A DNA stretch of 64,000 nt from Nitrospirillum sp034653355 (GCF_034653355.1 NZ_JAYEER010000003.1:372001-436000); one strand, 5' to 3'; shown: positions 1-9,613, numbered from the stretch's first letter. A program made the numbers and translations. Notes: generated by a model from the letters alone, not told the origin.

Positions 1-155
1 AGGTTGATGTTGACAGCGAGCAGGATCAGCTCGATCGACATCAGGATGATGATGACGTTGCGGCGGTTCAGGAAGATGCCGAACACGCCCAGGATGAACA
101 GGATGGCCGCCACCGACAGGTAGTGGCCCAGACCGATATCCATCATGTTTTCCAT
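1..155 (-). CDS. nuoK: NADH-quinone oxidoreductase subunit K, 5' part only
   Basis: Membrane subunit of complex I; part of the proton-pumping arm, related to MrpC-type antiporter subunits. Only the first 51 or so codons are in the window. The protein starts MENMMDIGLGHYL and continues into a hydrophobic segment with the family motif region FGIFLNRRNVIIILMSIELI, which includes the conserved membrane glutamate. The ATG at 155-153 lies 3 bases after the nuoJ stop, so it is the next gene of the nuo operon. The remainder lies beyond the left edge. Confidence 0.93.
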   Translation of the reverse strand, partial: MENMMDIGLGHYLSVAAILFILGVFGIFLNRRNVIIILMSIELILLAVNIN

Positions 156-158
156 GGC

Positions 159-767
159 TTACACGCCCTCCCCGGTCTGGACCTTGACCACGGCCACCAC
201 GTCCTCGCGGCGGCGGGCCAGCTGGTCGGCGATGACCTGGCGGCGCACGCCCTTGCGCGAGCGCAGGGTCAGCACGATGGCGCCGATCATGGCGACCAGC
301 AGCACCAGGCCCGAGGCCTCGAAGATGAAGGCGTATTGGGTGTAGAGCAGGTCGCCCAGCGCCTGGGCGTTGCCCACGCTTTCCGGCGTCGGCGCCGCGC
401 GGACGCTGTCGGCCGAACCGGCGTAGACCCAGCCGGAGATCACCAGGCCCAGTTCCGCCAGCAGGGCCGCCCCCACGGCGAGACCCGCCGGCAGGTAGCG
501 CAGGAAGCCCTTACGCAGTTCCTGGAAGTTGATGTCCAGCATCATGACGACGAAGAGGAACAGCACCGCCACGGCGCCCACGTAGACGATGACCAGGATC
601 ATCGCCACGAACTCCGCCCCGATCAGCACGAACAGGCCGGCCGCGTTGAAGAAGGCCAGGATCAGGAACAGGACGGAGTGCACCGGGTTGCGCGCCGTGA
701 TCACCAGCATGCCGGCCAGCACCAGCACGGCGGCGAACAGATAGAAGGCGAGAGCGGGCAGTATCAT
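159..767 (-). CDS. nuoJ: NADH-quinone oxidoreductase subunit J
   Basis: Membrane subunit of complex I (202 residues, usual length for alphaproteobacteria). Five hydrophobic segments are visible, and the conserved stretch around residues 55-75 (FVAMILVIVYVGAVAVLFLF) is diagnostic of NuoJ. It lies between nuoI (upstream, 164-base gap) and nuoK (3-base gap). The C-terminal tail is charged and probably cytoplasmic. The 164-base gap before it is longer than the other junctions in the operon and holds no recognisable gene. Confidence 0.95.
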   Translation of the reverse strand: MILPALAFYLFAAVLVLAGMLVITARNPVHSVLFLILAFFNAAGLFVLIGAEFVAMILVIVYVGAVAVLFLFVVMMLDINFQELRKGFLRYLPAGLAVGAALLAELGLVISGWVYAGSADSVRAAPTPESVGNAQALGDLLYTQYAFIFEASGLVLLVAMIGAIVLTLRSRKGVRRQVIADQLARRREDVVAVVKVQTGEGV

Positions 768-931
768 CGGCGGCTCTCCTTCCGGTGCGGGTTGCGGACG
801 TTGGCGATCAAGATTTCTCTCCGGTAACCGGGCCCATCAGCTGGGTCCCCGACCCTACGTCGGGGGCGCTGGCGGTCCCGCGCGCGGGTGTCACGGGGTT
901 AGGCGTCACAAGGCGTCAAAGGCGCTAAGGC

Positions 932-1420
932 TCAGCGGTAGGGCGCATCCGCGGCGATGTTGGCCGCCAGCAGGGGCTCCCACCGGTCGCCGTTCGCCAG
1001 CAGCTTTTCCTTGTTGTAGAAAAGCTCCTCACGCGTCTCGGTCGCGAACTCGATGTTCGGGCCCTCGACGATGGCGTCCACCGGGCAGGCCTCCTGGCAG
1101 AGACCGCAGTAGATGCACTTGGTCATGTCGATGTCGTAGCGGGTGGTCCGGCGCGAGCCGTCCTCACGGGGTTCCGCTTCGATGGTGATGGCCAGGGCCG
1201 GGCACACCGCTTCGCACAGCTTGCAGGCGATGCAGCGCTCTTCCCCGTTAGGATAGCGGCGCAGCGCGTGTTCGCCGCGGAAGCGGGGGCTGAGCGGGCT
1301 GCGCTCATACGGATAGTTGAGCGTCACCCGGGGCTTGAACATGTAGCTGAACGTCAGGGCGAAGCCCTTCACCAGCTCGGTCATGAACAGGCCGCGCGCC
1401 GTGCGGTCGAGCCAGGCCAT
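932..1420 (-). CDS. nuoI: NADH-quinone oxidoreductase subunit I, 2x[4Fe-4S] ferredoxin-like
   Basis: Peripheral-arm subunit that binds clusters N6a and N6b and passes electrons towards NuoB. The 162-residue protein carries two complete CxxCxxCxxxCP motifs: CIACKLCEAVCP near residue 62 and CIYCGLCQEACP near residue 101. The N-terminal amphipathic region (LVKGFALTFSYMFKP) is typical of bacterial NuoI/TYKY. It is preceded by nuoH with a 90-base gap and followed by nuoJ. Confidence 0.97.
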   Translation of the reverse strand: MAWLDRTARGLFMTELVKGFALTFSYMFKPRVTLNYPYERSPLSPRFRGEHALRRYPNGEERCIACKLCEAVCPALAITIEAEPREDGSRRTTRYDIDMTKCIYCGLCQEACPVDAIVEGPNIEFATETREELFYNKEKLLANGDRWEPLLAANIAADAPYR

Positions 1421-1510
1421 GTCGTCACCTCATTCCTTGATGCGGGGGGCGGCTCCCCCGCGGTCACAAGTCAGTACTCGAAGTCCCGCCCGGGGCGGGG
1501 ACGCATCCGG

Positions 1511-2530
1511 TCAGTGCGGCAGCTTGTCGAAGTAGACAAGGAAGCCGGCGGTCAGGACCACCCACACCAGGGAGAAGGGCAGGAAGACCTTCCAACCCAG
1601 GCGCATCAGCTGGTCATAACGGTAGCGGGGCAGCGTGCCGCGCACCCAGATGAACACGAACATCAGCAGGCAGATCTTGATGATCAGGTTCAGCGAACCG
1701 GGGATGAAGCCGAGGAAGGGGAACGGCTGCCAGCCACCCAGGAACAGGATGGAGGTCATGCCGCTCATCAGGATCATGCTGATGTATTCGCCCAGGAAGA
1801 ACAGGGCGAAGGCCATGGCCGAGTATTCGGTGTGGAAACCGCCCACCAGCTCGGACTCGCCTTCCGGCAAGTCGAAGGGGGCGCGGTTGGTTTCCGCGAG
1901 CGCCGAGATGAAGAACACCACGAACATGGGGAACAGCGGAATGCAGAACCACAGGTGGGACTGCGCCCGGACGATGTCCGACAGGTTCAGCGAGCCGACG
2001 CACAGCAGCACGGTGATGATGACGAAGCCGATGGAGACTTCGTAGGACACCATCTGCGCCGCGGAGCGCAGGCCGCCCAGGAAGGCGTATTTCGAGTTGG
2101 ACGCCCAGCCCGACATGATGATGCCGTAGACGCCCAGCGAGCTGATGGCGAAGAGGTAGAGCACGCCGACATTGATGTCGGACAGCACCAAGCCCTCACC
2201 GAAGGGAATGACCGCCCAGGCCACCAGCGCCAGGATGAAGGTCAGCATGGGGGCGACCAGGAAGACGGCGCGGTTGGCGCCGGCCGGGATGATCGTCTCC
2301 TTGGTCAGCAGCTTCAGGCCGTCGGCGAACGGCTGCAGCAGACCGAAGGGGCCGACAAGGATGGGACCCTGGCGCAACTGGATGGCGGCCAGCACCTTGC
2401 GTTCCATGTACGTCATCATGGCCATCGCGATCAGCAACGGCACCGTGATCACCAGGATCTTCAGGATGATCGCCACCAGGGTCGCCCAGGTGAGGGGCAA
2501 GCCCAGGTGCAGGGCGAGGAAATCAGCCAT
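1511..2530 (-). CDS. nuoH: NADH-quinone oxidoreductase subunit H
   Basis: Membrane subunit (339 residues from the chosen start MADFLALHLGL) that forms much of the quinone-binding channel at the junction of the two arms. Conserved segments include MAMMTYMERKVLAAIQLRQG and RAPFDLPEGESELVGGFHTEY; the second contains acidic residues proposed to couple quinone reduction to pumping. The ATG at 2530 overlaps the end of nuoG by 8 bases, indicating translational coupling. An upstream in-frame ATG at 2551 is possible, but the shorter form matches the family. Confidence 0.96.
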   Translation of the reverse strand: MADFLALHLGLPLTWATLVAIILKILVITVPLLIAMAMMTYMERKVLAAIQLRQGPILVGPFGLLQPFADGLKLLTKETIIPAGANRAVFLVAPMLTFILALVAWAVIPFGEGLVLSDINVGVLYLFAISSLGVYGIIMSGWASNSKYAFLGGLRSAAQMVSYEVSIGFVIITVLLCVGSLNLSDIVRAQSHLWFCIPLFPMFVVFFISALAETNRAPFDLPEGESELVGGFHTEYSAMAFALFFLGEYISMILMSGMTSILFLGGWQPFPFLGFIPGSLNLIIKICLLMFVFIWVRGTLPRYRYDQLMRLGWKVFLPFSLVWVVLTAGFLVYFDKLPH

Positions 2531-4589
2531 GGGTACCGGTCCTCTCGGCAACGGCGGGCGACACGAAGGCCTCCGTGCATTCGGCCATGGTGGCCGAGGC
2601 GCGGCTGATCGCGTCGGTCATGTAGAAGTTCTCCACCGGCAGGGTGAAGGGGGCGGCGGCCACGGCACCGGCTGTGCCGAAGGCACCCCAGGCGGCCGGC
2701 GTGACGCGGTCGATCTGGGCGAACACCGGGTTGGCGTCGGCCAGCCGCTTGCGCAGCTGCTGCAGGGTGTCATACGGCAGCGGCTTGCCCAGGGCGCCGG
2801 ACAGCGCGCGGATGATCTTCCAATCCTCGCGCGCCTCGCCCACCGGGAAGGTGGCCTGGCGGGTGTGCTGGGCGCGGCCCTCGGTGTTGACGTAGGTCGC
2901 GTTCTTCTCGGTGTAGGCGGCACCCGGCAGGATGACGTCGGCGCGATGGGCGCCCCGGTCGCCGTGGTGGCCCTGGTAGATCACGAAGGCGCGGCCGAAG
3001 TTCTGAGCGTCGATCTCATCGGCACCCAGCAGGTAGACCACCTCGACCTCGCCCTTGCGGGCGCCGTCCAGGATGCCGGCCAGGTCACGACCGCCCTTGG
3101 CGGGCAAGAAGCCCAGGTCCAGGGCGCCGACGCGCGAGGCCGCGCGGTGCAGAACGTTGAAGCCGTTCCAGTCCTCACGCACCAAGCCGCAGGCCTCGGC
3201 CACCGCGCGGGCGGCGGCCCAGACGGCGGCGCCGTCCGGACGGGCCAGGGCGCCGGAGCCCAGGATCAGCAGGGGCTTCTTGGCGGCCTTCAGCGTCTCA
3301 GCGTAGGGGTGGCTGCCGTCGGCGATGGCGGTCAGCAGCGTGGCGTCGTTGCCCAGGTGCTCGATGGGGAAGGTCAGGTCGACGCGCGGGCCCAGCACGG
3401 TGACGGTCAGGCCGCCCTGCAGATAGCGCTTGCGGATGCGGGCGTTGACCAGGCTGCCTTCCCAGCGCGGGTTGGTGCCGATCAGGAGGATCTGGTCCGC
3501 TTGCTCGATGCCCGCGATGGTGCTGTTGAAGATGTAGCCAGCGCGGGACGCCGCGTCGATCGCGCTGCCGTCCTGGCGGCTTTCCAGGCTGGCGACACCC
3601 ATGCCGCCCAGCAGGTCCTTCAGGGCCAGCAGGCTTTCGGCGTCGGCCAGGTCGCCGGCGATGGCGGCGATCTTCTCCGGCGCCGCACCCTTCAGCTTGG
3701 AGGCGGTCAGGGCCAAGGCCTCTTCCCACGAGGCGGCACGCAACTTGCCGTTCTCGCGGATGTAGGGGCGGTCCAGGCGCTGGCGCTTCAGGCCGTCATG
3801 GGCGTAGCGGGTCTTGTCGCTGATCCATTCCTCGTTCACCGCCTCGTTCAGGCGGGGGAGGATGCGCAGCACTTCGCCGCCGCGGGTGTCGATGCGGATG
3901 TTGGACCCGACGGCGTCCAGGACGTCCACCGATTCCGTCTTGCGCAGTTCCCAGGGGCGGGCGGTGAAGGCGTAGGGCTTGGAGGTCAGCGCGCCCACCG
4001 GGCACACGTCCACCAGGTTGCCCGACAGCTCGGACGAGACGGCGGCCTCGACGTAGGTGCCGATCTCCATATGCTCGCCACGGCCGGTGGCGCCCATCAC
4101 GGACACGCCCGCGATCTCGTCGCTGAAGCGGATGCAGCGCGTGCAGTGGATGCAGCGCGTCATGATCGTCTTGATCAGCGGGCCCAGGTTCTTGTCCTTG
4201 ACCGCGCGCTTTTCCTCGCCGTAGCGGCCGCGGTCGAAACCGTAGCCCACGGCCTGGTCCTGCAGGTCGCACTCGCCGCCCTGGTCGCAGATGGGGCAGT
4301 CCAGCGGGTGGTTGATGAGCAGGAACTCCATCACCCCCTTGCGCGCCTTGTGCACGGTGTCGGTGTCGGTCTTGATCACCATGCCTTCGCCGCAGGGCAT
4401 GGCGCAGCTGGCGATGGGCTTGGGGGCCTTCTCCATCTCCACCAGGCACATGCGGCAGTTGGCCGGGACCGACAGCTTCTCGTGATAGCAGAAGCGCGGA
4501 ACCTCGATGCCCAGCTGCTCGCAGGCCTGCAGCACGGAGGTGCCAGGCGCCACTTCAAGCTCGATACCGTCGATGGTCAGTTTCGGCAT
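2523..4589 (-). CDS. nuoG: NADH-quinone oxidoreductase subunit G
   Basis: Large Fe-S subunit of the NADH-oxidising arm, 688 residues. The N-terminal 2Fe-2S ferredoxin domain shows RFCYHEKLSVPANCRMC. It is followed by the His-Cys3 cluster region and a 4Fe-4S region (CIHCTRC; CPVGAL), and then a molybdopterin-oxidoreductase-like domain that in complex I is only structural. Length is normal for alphaproteobacteria. It lies 20 bases after nuoF and overlaps nuoH. Confidence 0.97.
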   Translation of the reverse strand: MPKLTIDGIELEVAPGTSVLQACEQLGIEVPRFCYHEKLSVPANCRMCLVEMEKAPKPIASCAMPCGEGMVIKTDTDTVHKARKGVMEFLLINHPLDCPICDQGGECDLQDQAVGYGFDRGRYGEEKRAVKDKNLGPLIKTIMTRCIHCTRCIRFSDEIAGVSVMGATGRGEHMEIGTYVEAAVSSELSGNLVDVCPVGALTSKPYAFTARPWELRKTESVDVLDAVGSNIRIDTRGGEVLRILPRLNEAVNEEWISDKTRYAHDGLKRQRLDRPYIRENGKLRAASWEEALALTASKLKGAAPEKIAAIAGDLADAESLLALKDLLGGMGVASLESRQDGSAIDAASRAGYIFNSTIAGIEQADQILLIGTNPRWEGSLVNARIRKRYLQGGLTVTVLGPRVDLTFPIEHLGNDATLLTAIADGSHPYAETLKAAKKPLLILGSGALARPDGAAVWAAARAVAEACGLVREDWNGFNVLHRAASRVGALDLGFLPAKGGRDLAGILDGARKGEVEVVYLLGADEIDAQNFGRAFVIYQGHHGDRGAHRADVILPGAAYTEKNATYVNTEGRAQHTRQATFPVGEAREDWKIIRALSGALGKPLPYDTLQQLRKRLADANPVFAQIDRVTPAAWGAFGTAGAVAAAPFTLPVENFYMTDAISRASATMAECTEAFVSPAVAERTGTHG

Positions 4590-4609
4590 GTCTCAAATCC
4601 TTCCACCGA

Positions 4610-5890
4610 TCACTCGGCAGCGATGCTCTGGCGATAATCGGCGATGCGGCGTTCCATCTCCGGACGGAAATGCCGGATCAGGCCCTGCACGGGCCAGGCG
4701 GCGGCATCGCCCAGGGCGCAGATGGTGCGGCCTTCGATCTGCTTGGTGACGTCCTGCAGCATGTCGATCTCTTCCAGGCGGGCCTGGCCACGGACCATGC
4801 GGTCCATGACGCGGGCCAGCCAGCCGGTGCCTTCGCGGCAGGGCGTGCACTGGCCGCAGCTCTCATGCATGTAGAACTTCGACAAGCGGGCGATGGCGCG
4901 GACGATGTCGGTGGACTTGTCCATGACGATCACGGCCGCCGTGCCCAGGCCGGACCCGACCTCGCGCAGGCTGTCGAAATCCATCAGCACGGTGTCGCAG
5001 ACGCTCTTGGGCATCACCGGCACGGAGGAGCCGCCGGGGATGACGGCCAGCAGGTTGTCCCAGCCGCCGCGCACGCCGCCCGCATGGCGCTCGATGAGCT
5101 CCTTCAGCGGGATGCCCATCTCCTCTTCCACGTTGCACGGCTTGTTCACGTGGCCGGAGATGCAGAACAGCTTGGTGCCCACGTTCTTGGGGCGGCCGAT
5201 GCCGGCGAACCAGGCGGGGCCGCGGCGCAGGATGGTGGGGACGCCCGCGATGCTTTCCACGTTGTTGACCGTGGTCGGGCGGGAATACAGGCCGGCGTTG
5301 GCGGGGAACGGCGGCTTGTTGCGCGGCTGGCCCTTCTTGCCCTCGATGGACTCGATGAGCGCCGTCTCCTCGCCGCAGATGTAGGCGCCCGCGCCCTTGT
5401 GCAGGTAGATGTCGTAGTCGTAGCCGCTGCCGCAGGCGTTCTTGCCGATCAGGCCGGCGGCGTACGCCTCGTCGATGGCGACCTGGACGTTGGACGCCTC
5501 GTTGTAGAACTCGCCGCGGATGTAGATGTAGCAGGCGGTGGCGCCGATGGCGAAACCGGCGATCAGGCAGCCTTCGATCAGCTTGTGCGGATCGTGGCGC
5601 AGGATCTCACGGTCCTTGCAGGTGCCGGGCTCGCCCTCGTCGGCGTTGATCACCAGGTAGACGGGGCCATCCACCTTCTTGGGCATGAAGGACCACTTCA
5701 GGCCGGTGGAGAAACCGGCGCCGCCGCGGCCGCGCATGCCCGATTCCTTCACCTGCTCGATGATGGTGTCGCGGCCACGGGCCAGGATGTCCTTGGTGCC
5801 ATCCCAGTCGCCGCGCTTGCGGGCGGCTTCCAGGCGGAAGTCCTCATAGCCGTAGAGGTTGGTGTAGATGCGGTCTTCGTCGCGCAACAT
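4610..5890 (-). CDS. nuoF: NADH-quinone oxidoreductase subunit F
   Basis: Flavoprotein that binds NADH, FMN and the N3 [4Fe-4S] cluster (426 residues). The glycine-rich NADH site GRGGAGFSTGLKW is near residue 54, and the cluster motif ESCGQCTPCREGT is near residue 350. The ATG at 5890 is 5 bases downstream of the nuoE stop. No irregularity was seen. Confidence 0.97.
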   Translation of the reverse strand: MLRDEDRIYTNLYGYEDFRLEAARKRGDWDGTKDILARGRDTIIEQVKESGMRGRGGAGFSTGLKWSFMPKKVDGPVYLVINADEGEPGTCKDREILRHDPHKLIEGCLIAGFAIGATACYIYIRGEFYNEASNVQVAIDEAYAAGLIGKNACGSGYDYDIYLHKGAGAYICGEETALIESIEGKKGQPRNKPPFPANAGLYSRPTTVNNVESIAGVPTILRRGPAWFAGIGRPKNVGTKLFCISGHVNKPCNVEEEMGIPLKELIERHAGGVRGGWDNLLAVIPGGSSVPVMPKSVCDTVLMDFDSLREVGSGLGTAAVIVMDKSTDIVRAIARLSKFYMHESCGQCTPCREGTGWLARVMDRMVRGQARLEEIDMLQDVTKQIEGRTICALGDAAAWPVQGLIRHFRPEMERRIADYRQSIAAE

Positions 5891-5895
5891 CGGCC

Positions 5896-6528
5896 TTACT
5901 CCTGCGACGCCGGCTTGACGCCGTTACGCTGCGCCATCTCGGTCAGGGTCGTCGGACCGCCGATGGGCGCGGAATTGATGCGGCCGTTCTGCGGGCCGGG
6001 CTTGGGCGTCTCGCCCCGGATCAGGGTGTCCAGCAGCGCCTCGGTGGAGGGGCCGTCCAGGTCCTCGTAATAGATGTCGTTGAGCGAGATGACCGGCGCG
6101 TTGACGCAGGCGCCGGCGCATTCCACCTCAACCACTGTGAACTGACCGTCGGCCGTGGTCTCGCCCGGGCCGATGCCCAGCTTGCGCTTGCACGCCGCCA
6201 GCACCTCGTCCGACCCGCGCAGCCAGCACGGGGTGGTCGTGCAGACCTGCACGAAGTGCTTACCCACCGGCTTCAGGTTGTACATGGTGTAGAAGCTGGC
6301 GACCTCGTACACGCGGATGGGGGCCATGCCCAGCATGCCGGCGACGTAGTCCATGGCGGCGCGGGGCAGCCAGTTGTCGTGCTGGCGCTGGGCCAGGTCC
6401 AACAGGGGCATCACGGCGCTCGCCTGGCGGCCTTCCGGATACTTGGCGATGATCCGCTGGGCCAGGGCCAGGTTGTCGGCGGTGAATTCGAAGGTCGCCG
6501 GACCGGCTGGGGTCTCGGAAGCGCTCAT
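5896..6528 (-). CDS. nuoE: NADH-quinone oxidoreductase subunit E
   Basis: Thioredoxin-fold [2Fe-2S] subunit (210 residues) that partners NuoF. The cluster N1a cysteines are present in CTTTPCW near residue 95 and ECAGAC near residue 136. It starts at 6528, overlapping the nuoD stop by 4 bases. A C-terminal extension with GPQNGRINSAPIGGPTTL is common in alphaproteobacterial NuoE. Confidence 0.96.
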   Translation of the reverse strand: MSASETPAGPATFEFTADNLALAQRIIAKYPEGRQASAVMPLLDLAQRQHDNWLPRAAMDYVAGMLGMAPIRVYEVASFYTMYNLKPVGKHFVQVCTTTPCWLRGSDEVLAACKRKLGIGPGETTADGQFTVVEVECAGACVNAPVISLNDIYYEDLDGPSTEALLDTLIRGETPKPGPQNGRINSAPIGGPTTLTEMAQRNGVKPASQE

Positions 6529-7718
6529 CGGTCGATCTCTCCGAACACGACATCGATGGAGCCGATGATCGCGACGGCGTCGGCGAGCATGTGGCCCCGG
6601 GACATGAAATCAACACCCTGCAGATGGGCGATGCCCGTCGGCCGGATCTTGCAGCGATAGGGACGGTTGGACCCGTCGGAGACCAGGTACACGCCAAACT
6701 CGCCCTTGGGCAATTCGGTGGCGGTGTAAGTCTCGCCGGCGGGGACGTGGTAGCCCTCGGTGTACAGCTTGAAGTGATGGATCAGCGATTCCATCGAGCG
6801 CTTCATGTCGCCACGCGGCGGCGGGGCGATCTTGCGGTCGTCCACCTTCACGGCGCCAGGAGTTTGGCGCAGCTTGGCCACGGCCTGCTGCACGATCCGG
6901 TTGGACTGCCGCATCTCCTCCACGCGCACCAGGTAGCGGGCGTAGCAGTCGCCGGTCTTGCCCACGGCGACGTCGAAGTCGTACTCGGCGTAGGTATCGT
7001 AGGGCTGGGCCTTGCGCAGGTCCCATGGGATGCCGGAGGCGCGCAGCACCGGGCCGGTGAAGCCCCAGGCCAGCGCCTCGTCACCCGAGACGATGCCGAT
7101 GTCGACCAAGCGCTGCTTGAAGATGCGGTTGGCCGTCAGCAGGCCTTCCACGTCGTCGACGAACTTCTCGAACTTGGCCGCGTAGGCCTCGATGTCGTCC
7201 AGCATGCCAACCGGCAGGTCCTGGTGGACACCGCCCACGCGGAAGTAGTTGGCGTGCATCCGGGCGCCCGACACCCGCTCGTAGAACTCCATGAGCAGCT
7301 CGCGCTCCTCGAAGCCCCACAGGGCCGGGGTCAGCGCGCCCACGTCCATGGCGAACGTGGTGACGTTCAGCAGGTGGTTCAGGATGCGGGTCAGCTCGGC
7401 GAACAGCACGCGGATGTGCTGCGCGCGCTTGGGCGGGGTGATACCCAGCAGCTTCTCCGCGGCCAGGACGAAGCTGTGCTCTTCCGACATCGGCGAGACA
7501 TAGTCCAGCCGGTCGAAATAGGGCATCGCCTGGATGTAGGTCTTGTACTCGATGAGCTTCTCGGTGCCGCGATGCAGCAGACCGATGTGCGGGTCCGCCC
7601 GCTCCACGATCTCGCCGTCCATCTCCAGAACCAGGCGCAACACGCCGTGGGCGGCGGGATGCTGCGGCCCGAAGTTCATCGTGTAGGGTTTGATTTGGCT
7701 TTCGACAGGATTGGCCAT
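6525..7718 (-). CDS. nuoD: NADH-quinone oxidoreductase subunit D
   Basis: 49-kDa-type subunit that lines the quinone site with NuoB. It has 397 residues from MANPVESQIKPY. FGPQHPAAHGVLRL contains the conserved histidines near the quinone head-group site, and LHRGTEKLIEYK follows. The start at 7718 is preferred to the in-frame ATG at 7730, because it matches family N-termini and leaves an 8-base gap after nuoC. Confidence 0.96.
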   Translation of the reverse strand: MANPVESQIKPYTMNFGPQHPAAHGVLRLVLEMDGEIVERADPHIGLLHRGTEKLIEYKTYIQAMPYFDRLDYVSPMSEEHSFVLAAEKLLGITPPKRAQHIRVLFAELTRILNHLLNVTTFAMDVGALTPALWGFEERELLMEFYERVSGARMHANYFRVGGVHQDLPVGMLDDIEAYAAKFEKFVDDVEGLLTANRIFKQRLVDIGIVSGDEALAWGFTGPVLRASGIPWDLRKAQPYDTYAEYDFDVAVGKTGDCYARYLVRVEEMRQSNRIVQQAVAKLRQTPGAVKVDDRKIAPPPRGDMKRSMESLIHHFKLYTEGYHVPAGETYTATELPKGEFGVYLVSDGSNRPYRCKIRPTGIAHLQGVDFMSRGHMLADAVAIIGSIDVVFGEIDR

Positions 7719-7726
7719 GGCCGATC

Positions 7727-8374
7727 TCACTTCTTCACGCCGCCGTCGCGCAGCGACGCGCCCAGCGGGATGACCGCCTTCTCGTCGCCCGGCAGTTGCA
7801 CATCGGTCATCGCCTCCCAGGGCGACATGAAATCAAAGGCCCGGAAGTCCTGCGTCAGCTTCACCGGCTCATAGACGACGCGCTTCTGCTCGTCGTCGTA
7901 GCGGACCTCGACGTAGCCCGTCAGGGGGAAGTCCTTGCGCAGGGGATGACCCTCGAAACCGTAGTCGGTCAGGATGCGGCGCAGGTCGGGATGGCCCGCG
8001 AAGAACACGCCGAACATGTCCCAGGTCTCGCGCTCGTACCAGCCGGCGGCCGGGAACAGCGGGACGCAGGACGGGACGGGCGTATCCTCATCCGTGGTGA
8101 CCTTCACCCGCGCGCGCAGGTTCTTGGACACCGACAGCAGCATGTAGTTGACCTCGAACCGCTCCGGCTTGGACGGCCAGTCCACCGCGGTCACGTCGAC
8201 CAGCTGGGTGAAACGGCAGCCGGCGTCGTCGCGCAGCACGGTCAGGGTCTGCAGCAGGCCCTCGCGGGTGGCGCGGACCACCAGCTCGCCGTTCTGGATC
8301 TCGGTGCCGGTCACGGCGCCCGGCAGGGCCGCCGCGATCTTGGCGCCCAGCGCCTGTAGGGTTTCTTCGTTCAT
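7727..8374 (-). CDS. nuoC: NADH-quinone oxidoreductase subunit C
   Basis: 30-kDa-type peripheral subunit (215 residues). The diagnostic C-terminal block ERETWDMFGVFFAGHPDLRR followed by DYGFEGHPLRKDFPLTGY is intact. A ribosome binding site AGGGA lies just upstream of the ATG at 8374. It is a separate gene here, not fused to nuoD as in enterobacteria. Confidence 0.96.
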   Translation of the reverse strand: MNEETLQALGAKIAAALPGAVTGTEIQNGELVVRATREGLLQTLTVLRDDAGCRFTQLVDVTAVDWPSKPERFEVNYMLLSVSKNLRARVKVTTDEDTPVPSCVPLFPAAGWYERETWDMFGVFFAGHPDLRRILTDYGFEGHPLRKDFPLTGYVEVRYDDEQKRVVYEPVKLTQDFRAFDFMSPWEAMTDVQLPGDEKAVIPLGASLRDGGVKK

Positions 8375-8395
8375 TCCCGATCCCTCGAGGGCCGC

Positions 8396-8976
8396 TTAGC
8401 GCCGAACCAGGCGGTTACCGCCCTTGATCTTCTTCTGCAGCTGCAGCACGCCGTAGACCAGCGCCTCAGCCGTGGGGGGCAGCCCGGAACGTAGATGTCC
8501 ACGGGCACGATGCGGTCGCAGCCGCGCACCACGGAATAGCTGTAGTGGTAATAGCCGCCGCCGTTGGCGCAAGAGCCCATGGAGATGACCCAGCGCGGCT
8601 CCGCCATCTGGTCGTAGACCTTGCGCAGGGCCGGGGCCATCTTGTTGCACAGGGTGCCGGCCACGATCATCACGTCCGACTGACGCGGGCTGGGACGCGG
8701 GATCACGCCGAACCGGTCCAGGTCGAAGCGGCTCATGTAGGCGTGGATCATTTCCACAGCACAGCAGGCCAGGCCGAAGGTCATGGGCCACAGCGACCCG
8801 GTGCGCGCCCACTCCTGCAGGGCGTCCAGCTTGGCGACGACGAAGCCCTTATCCTGCAACTCCGTCGTCACGGCCTTGATGTAGGCGTCCTGGGCGGGGC
8901 CCGGCGGCAGGGGCGCGCCCGCACCGGCGGGAACACCGGCGGGGGAAACGGAAGAGTGGGTTGGCAAAGACGTCAC
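8396..8976 (-). CDS. nuoB: NADH-quinone oxidoreductase subunit B, reading frame interrupted by a single-base deletion
   Basis: Subunit carrying the N2 cluster next to the quinone site. The reading frame from 8976 shows all family landmarks: GLACCAVEMIHAYMSRFD, GSCANGGGYYHYSYSVVRGC and VPVDIYVPGCPP. Immediately after GCPP the frame derails. The expected NuoB tail TAEALVYGVLQLQKKIKGG is found in the adjacent frame and ends at 8396. The switch lies at a run of six G on the plus strand (8474-8479); one extra base there restores a 193-residue protein. In this otherwise intact essential-type operon a homopolymer sequencing error is the likeliest cause. Read literally, the frame runs on to 8371 with a nonsense tail. 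Confidence 0.9.
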
Positions 8977-9048
8977 GGGTCTGGCTCCGGTGTGAACGGG
9001 CAGCGATGCGAAGAAACGAGAGGGAAAAGGCTCAAGCGCTGTCCGGGA

Positions 9049-9432
9049 TCACTCCCAGTCCAGCGCGCCCTTCTTCCATTCGTAGATGAAGCCGATGGTC
9101 AGGATGCCCAGGAAGGCCATCATCGACCAGAAGCCGAACAGGCCGATGCGACCCAGCGACACGGCCCAAGGGAACAGGAAAGCCACTTCCAGGTCGAAGA
9201 TGATGAACAGGATGGCGACCAGATAGAAGCGCACGTCGAACTTGCTGCGGGCGTCGTTGAACGGTTCGAAGCCGCATTCGTACGCCGACAGCTTCTCGCT
9301 ATCCGGCTTCTGCTTGGCGACCAGCATGGAGCCGAAGACCATGGCCGCCGCGATCACCCCGGCGATGGCCAGGAAGATGATGATCGGCAGATACTGGCTC
9401 AGCAGCTCGGTGGACATAACCTGACTGGACAT
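9049..9432 (-). CDS. nuoA: NADH-quinone oxidoreductase subunit A
   Basis: First gene of the nuo operon: a small membrane subunit (127 residues, three predicted transmembrane helices). The loop motif KLSAYECGFEPFNDARSKFD with its conserved cysteine is diagnostic. The start MSSQVMSTELL at 9432 fits the family; an in-frame ATG at 9417 is the alternative, and longer upstream starts give unrelated sequence. nuoB follows after a 72-base gap. Confidence 0.95.
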   Translation of the reverse strand: MSSQVMSTELLSQYLPIIIFLAIAGVIAAAMVFGSMLVAKQKPDSEKLSAYECGFEPFNDARSKFDVRFYLVAILFIIFDLEVAFLFPWAVSLGRIGLFGFWSMMAFLGILTIGFIYEWKKGALDWE

Positions 9433-9613
9433 GAGTGTGCCCCAAATTTCGTCCCGGTTGGCCCGACGGGGCTTGCGGAAGGTGCCAGCCGCAACCAAGT
9501 GCATGAAGCCCAGGCCCACACATCTGATTGTCGGTTTTTGGCCCCACCCGGCCTGCCCGCCGGTTCTGGACATAACCTCCGAACCCATGCGGGGGTCCGG
9601 ACGCCTGCAACAA

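Noticed and set aside
123..5000. Long plus-strand open frames opposite the nuo genes (for example 1268-2608, 2172-4637, 4670-6070)
   Set aside because: They are antisense shadows in high-GC DNA, rich in His/Gln/Arg/Gly with no family features, while the minus strand holds well-conserved complex I genes.
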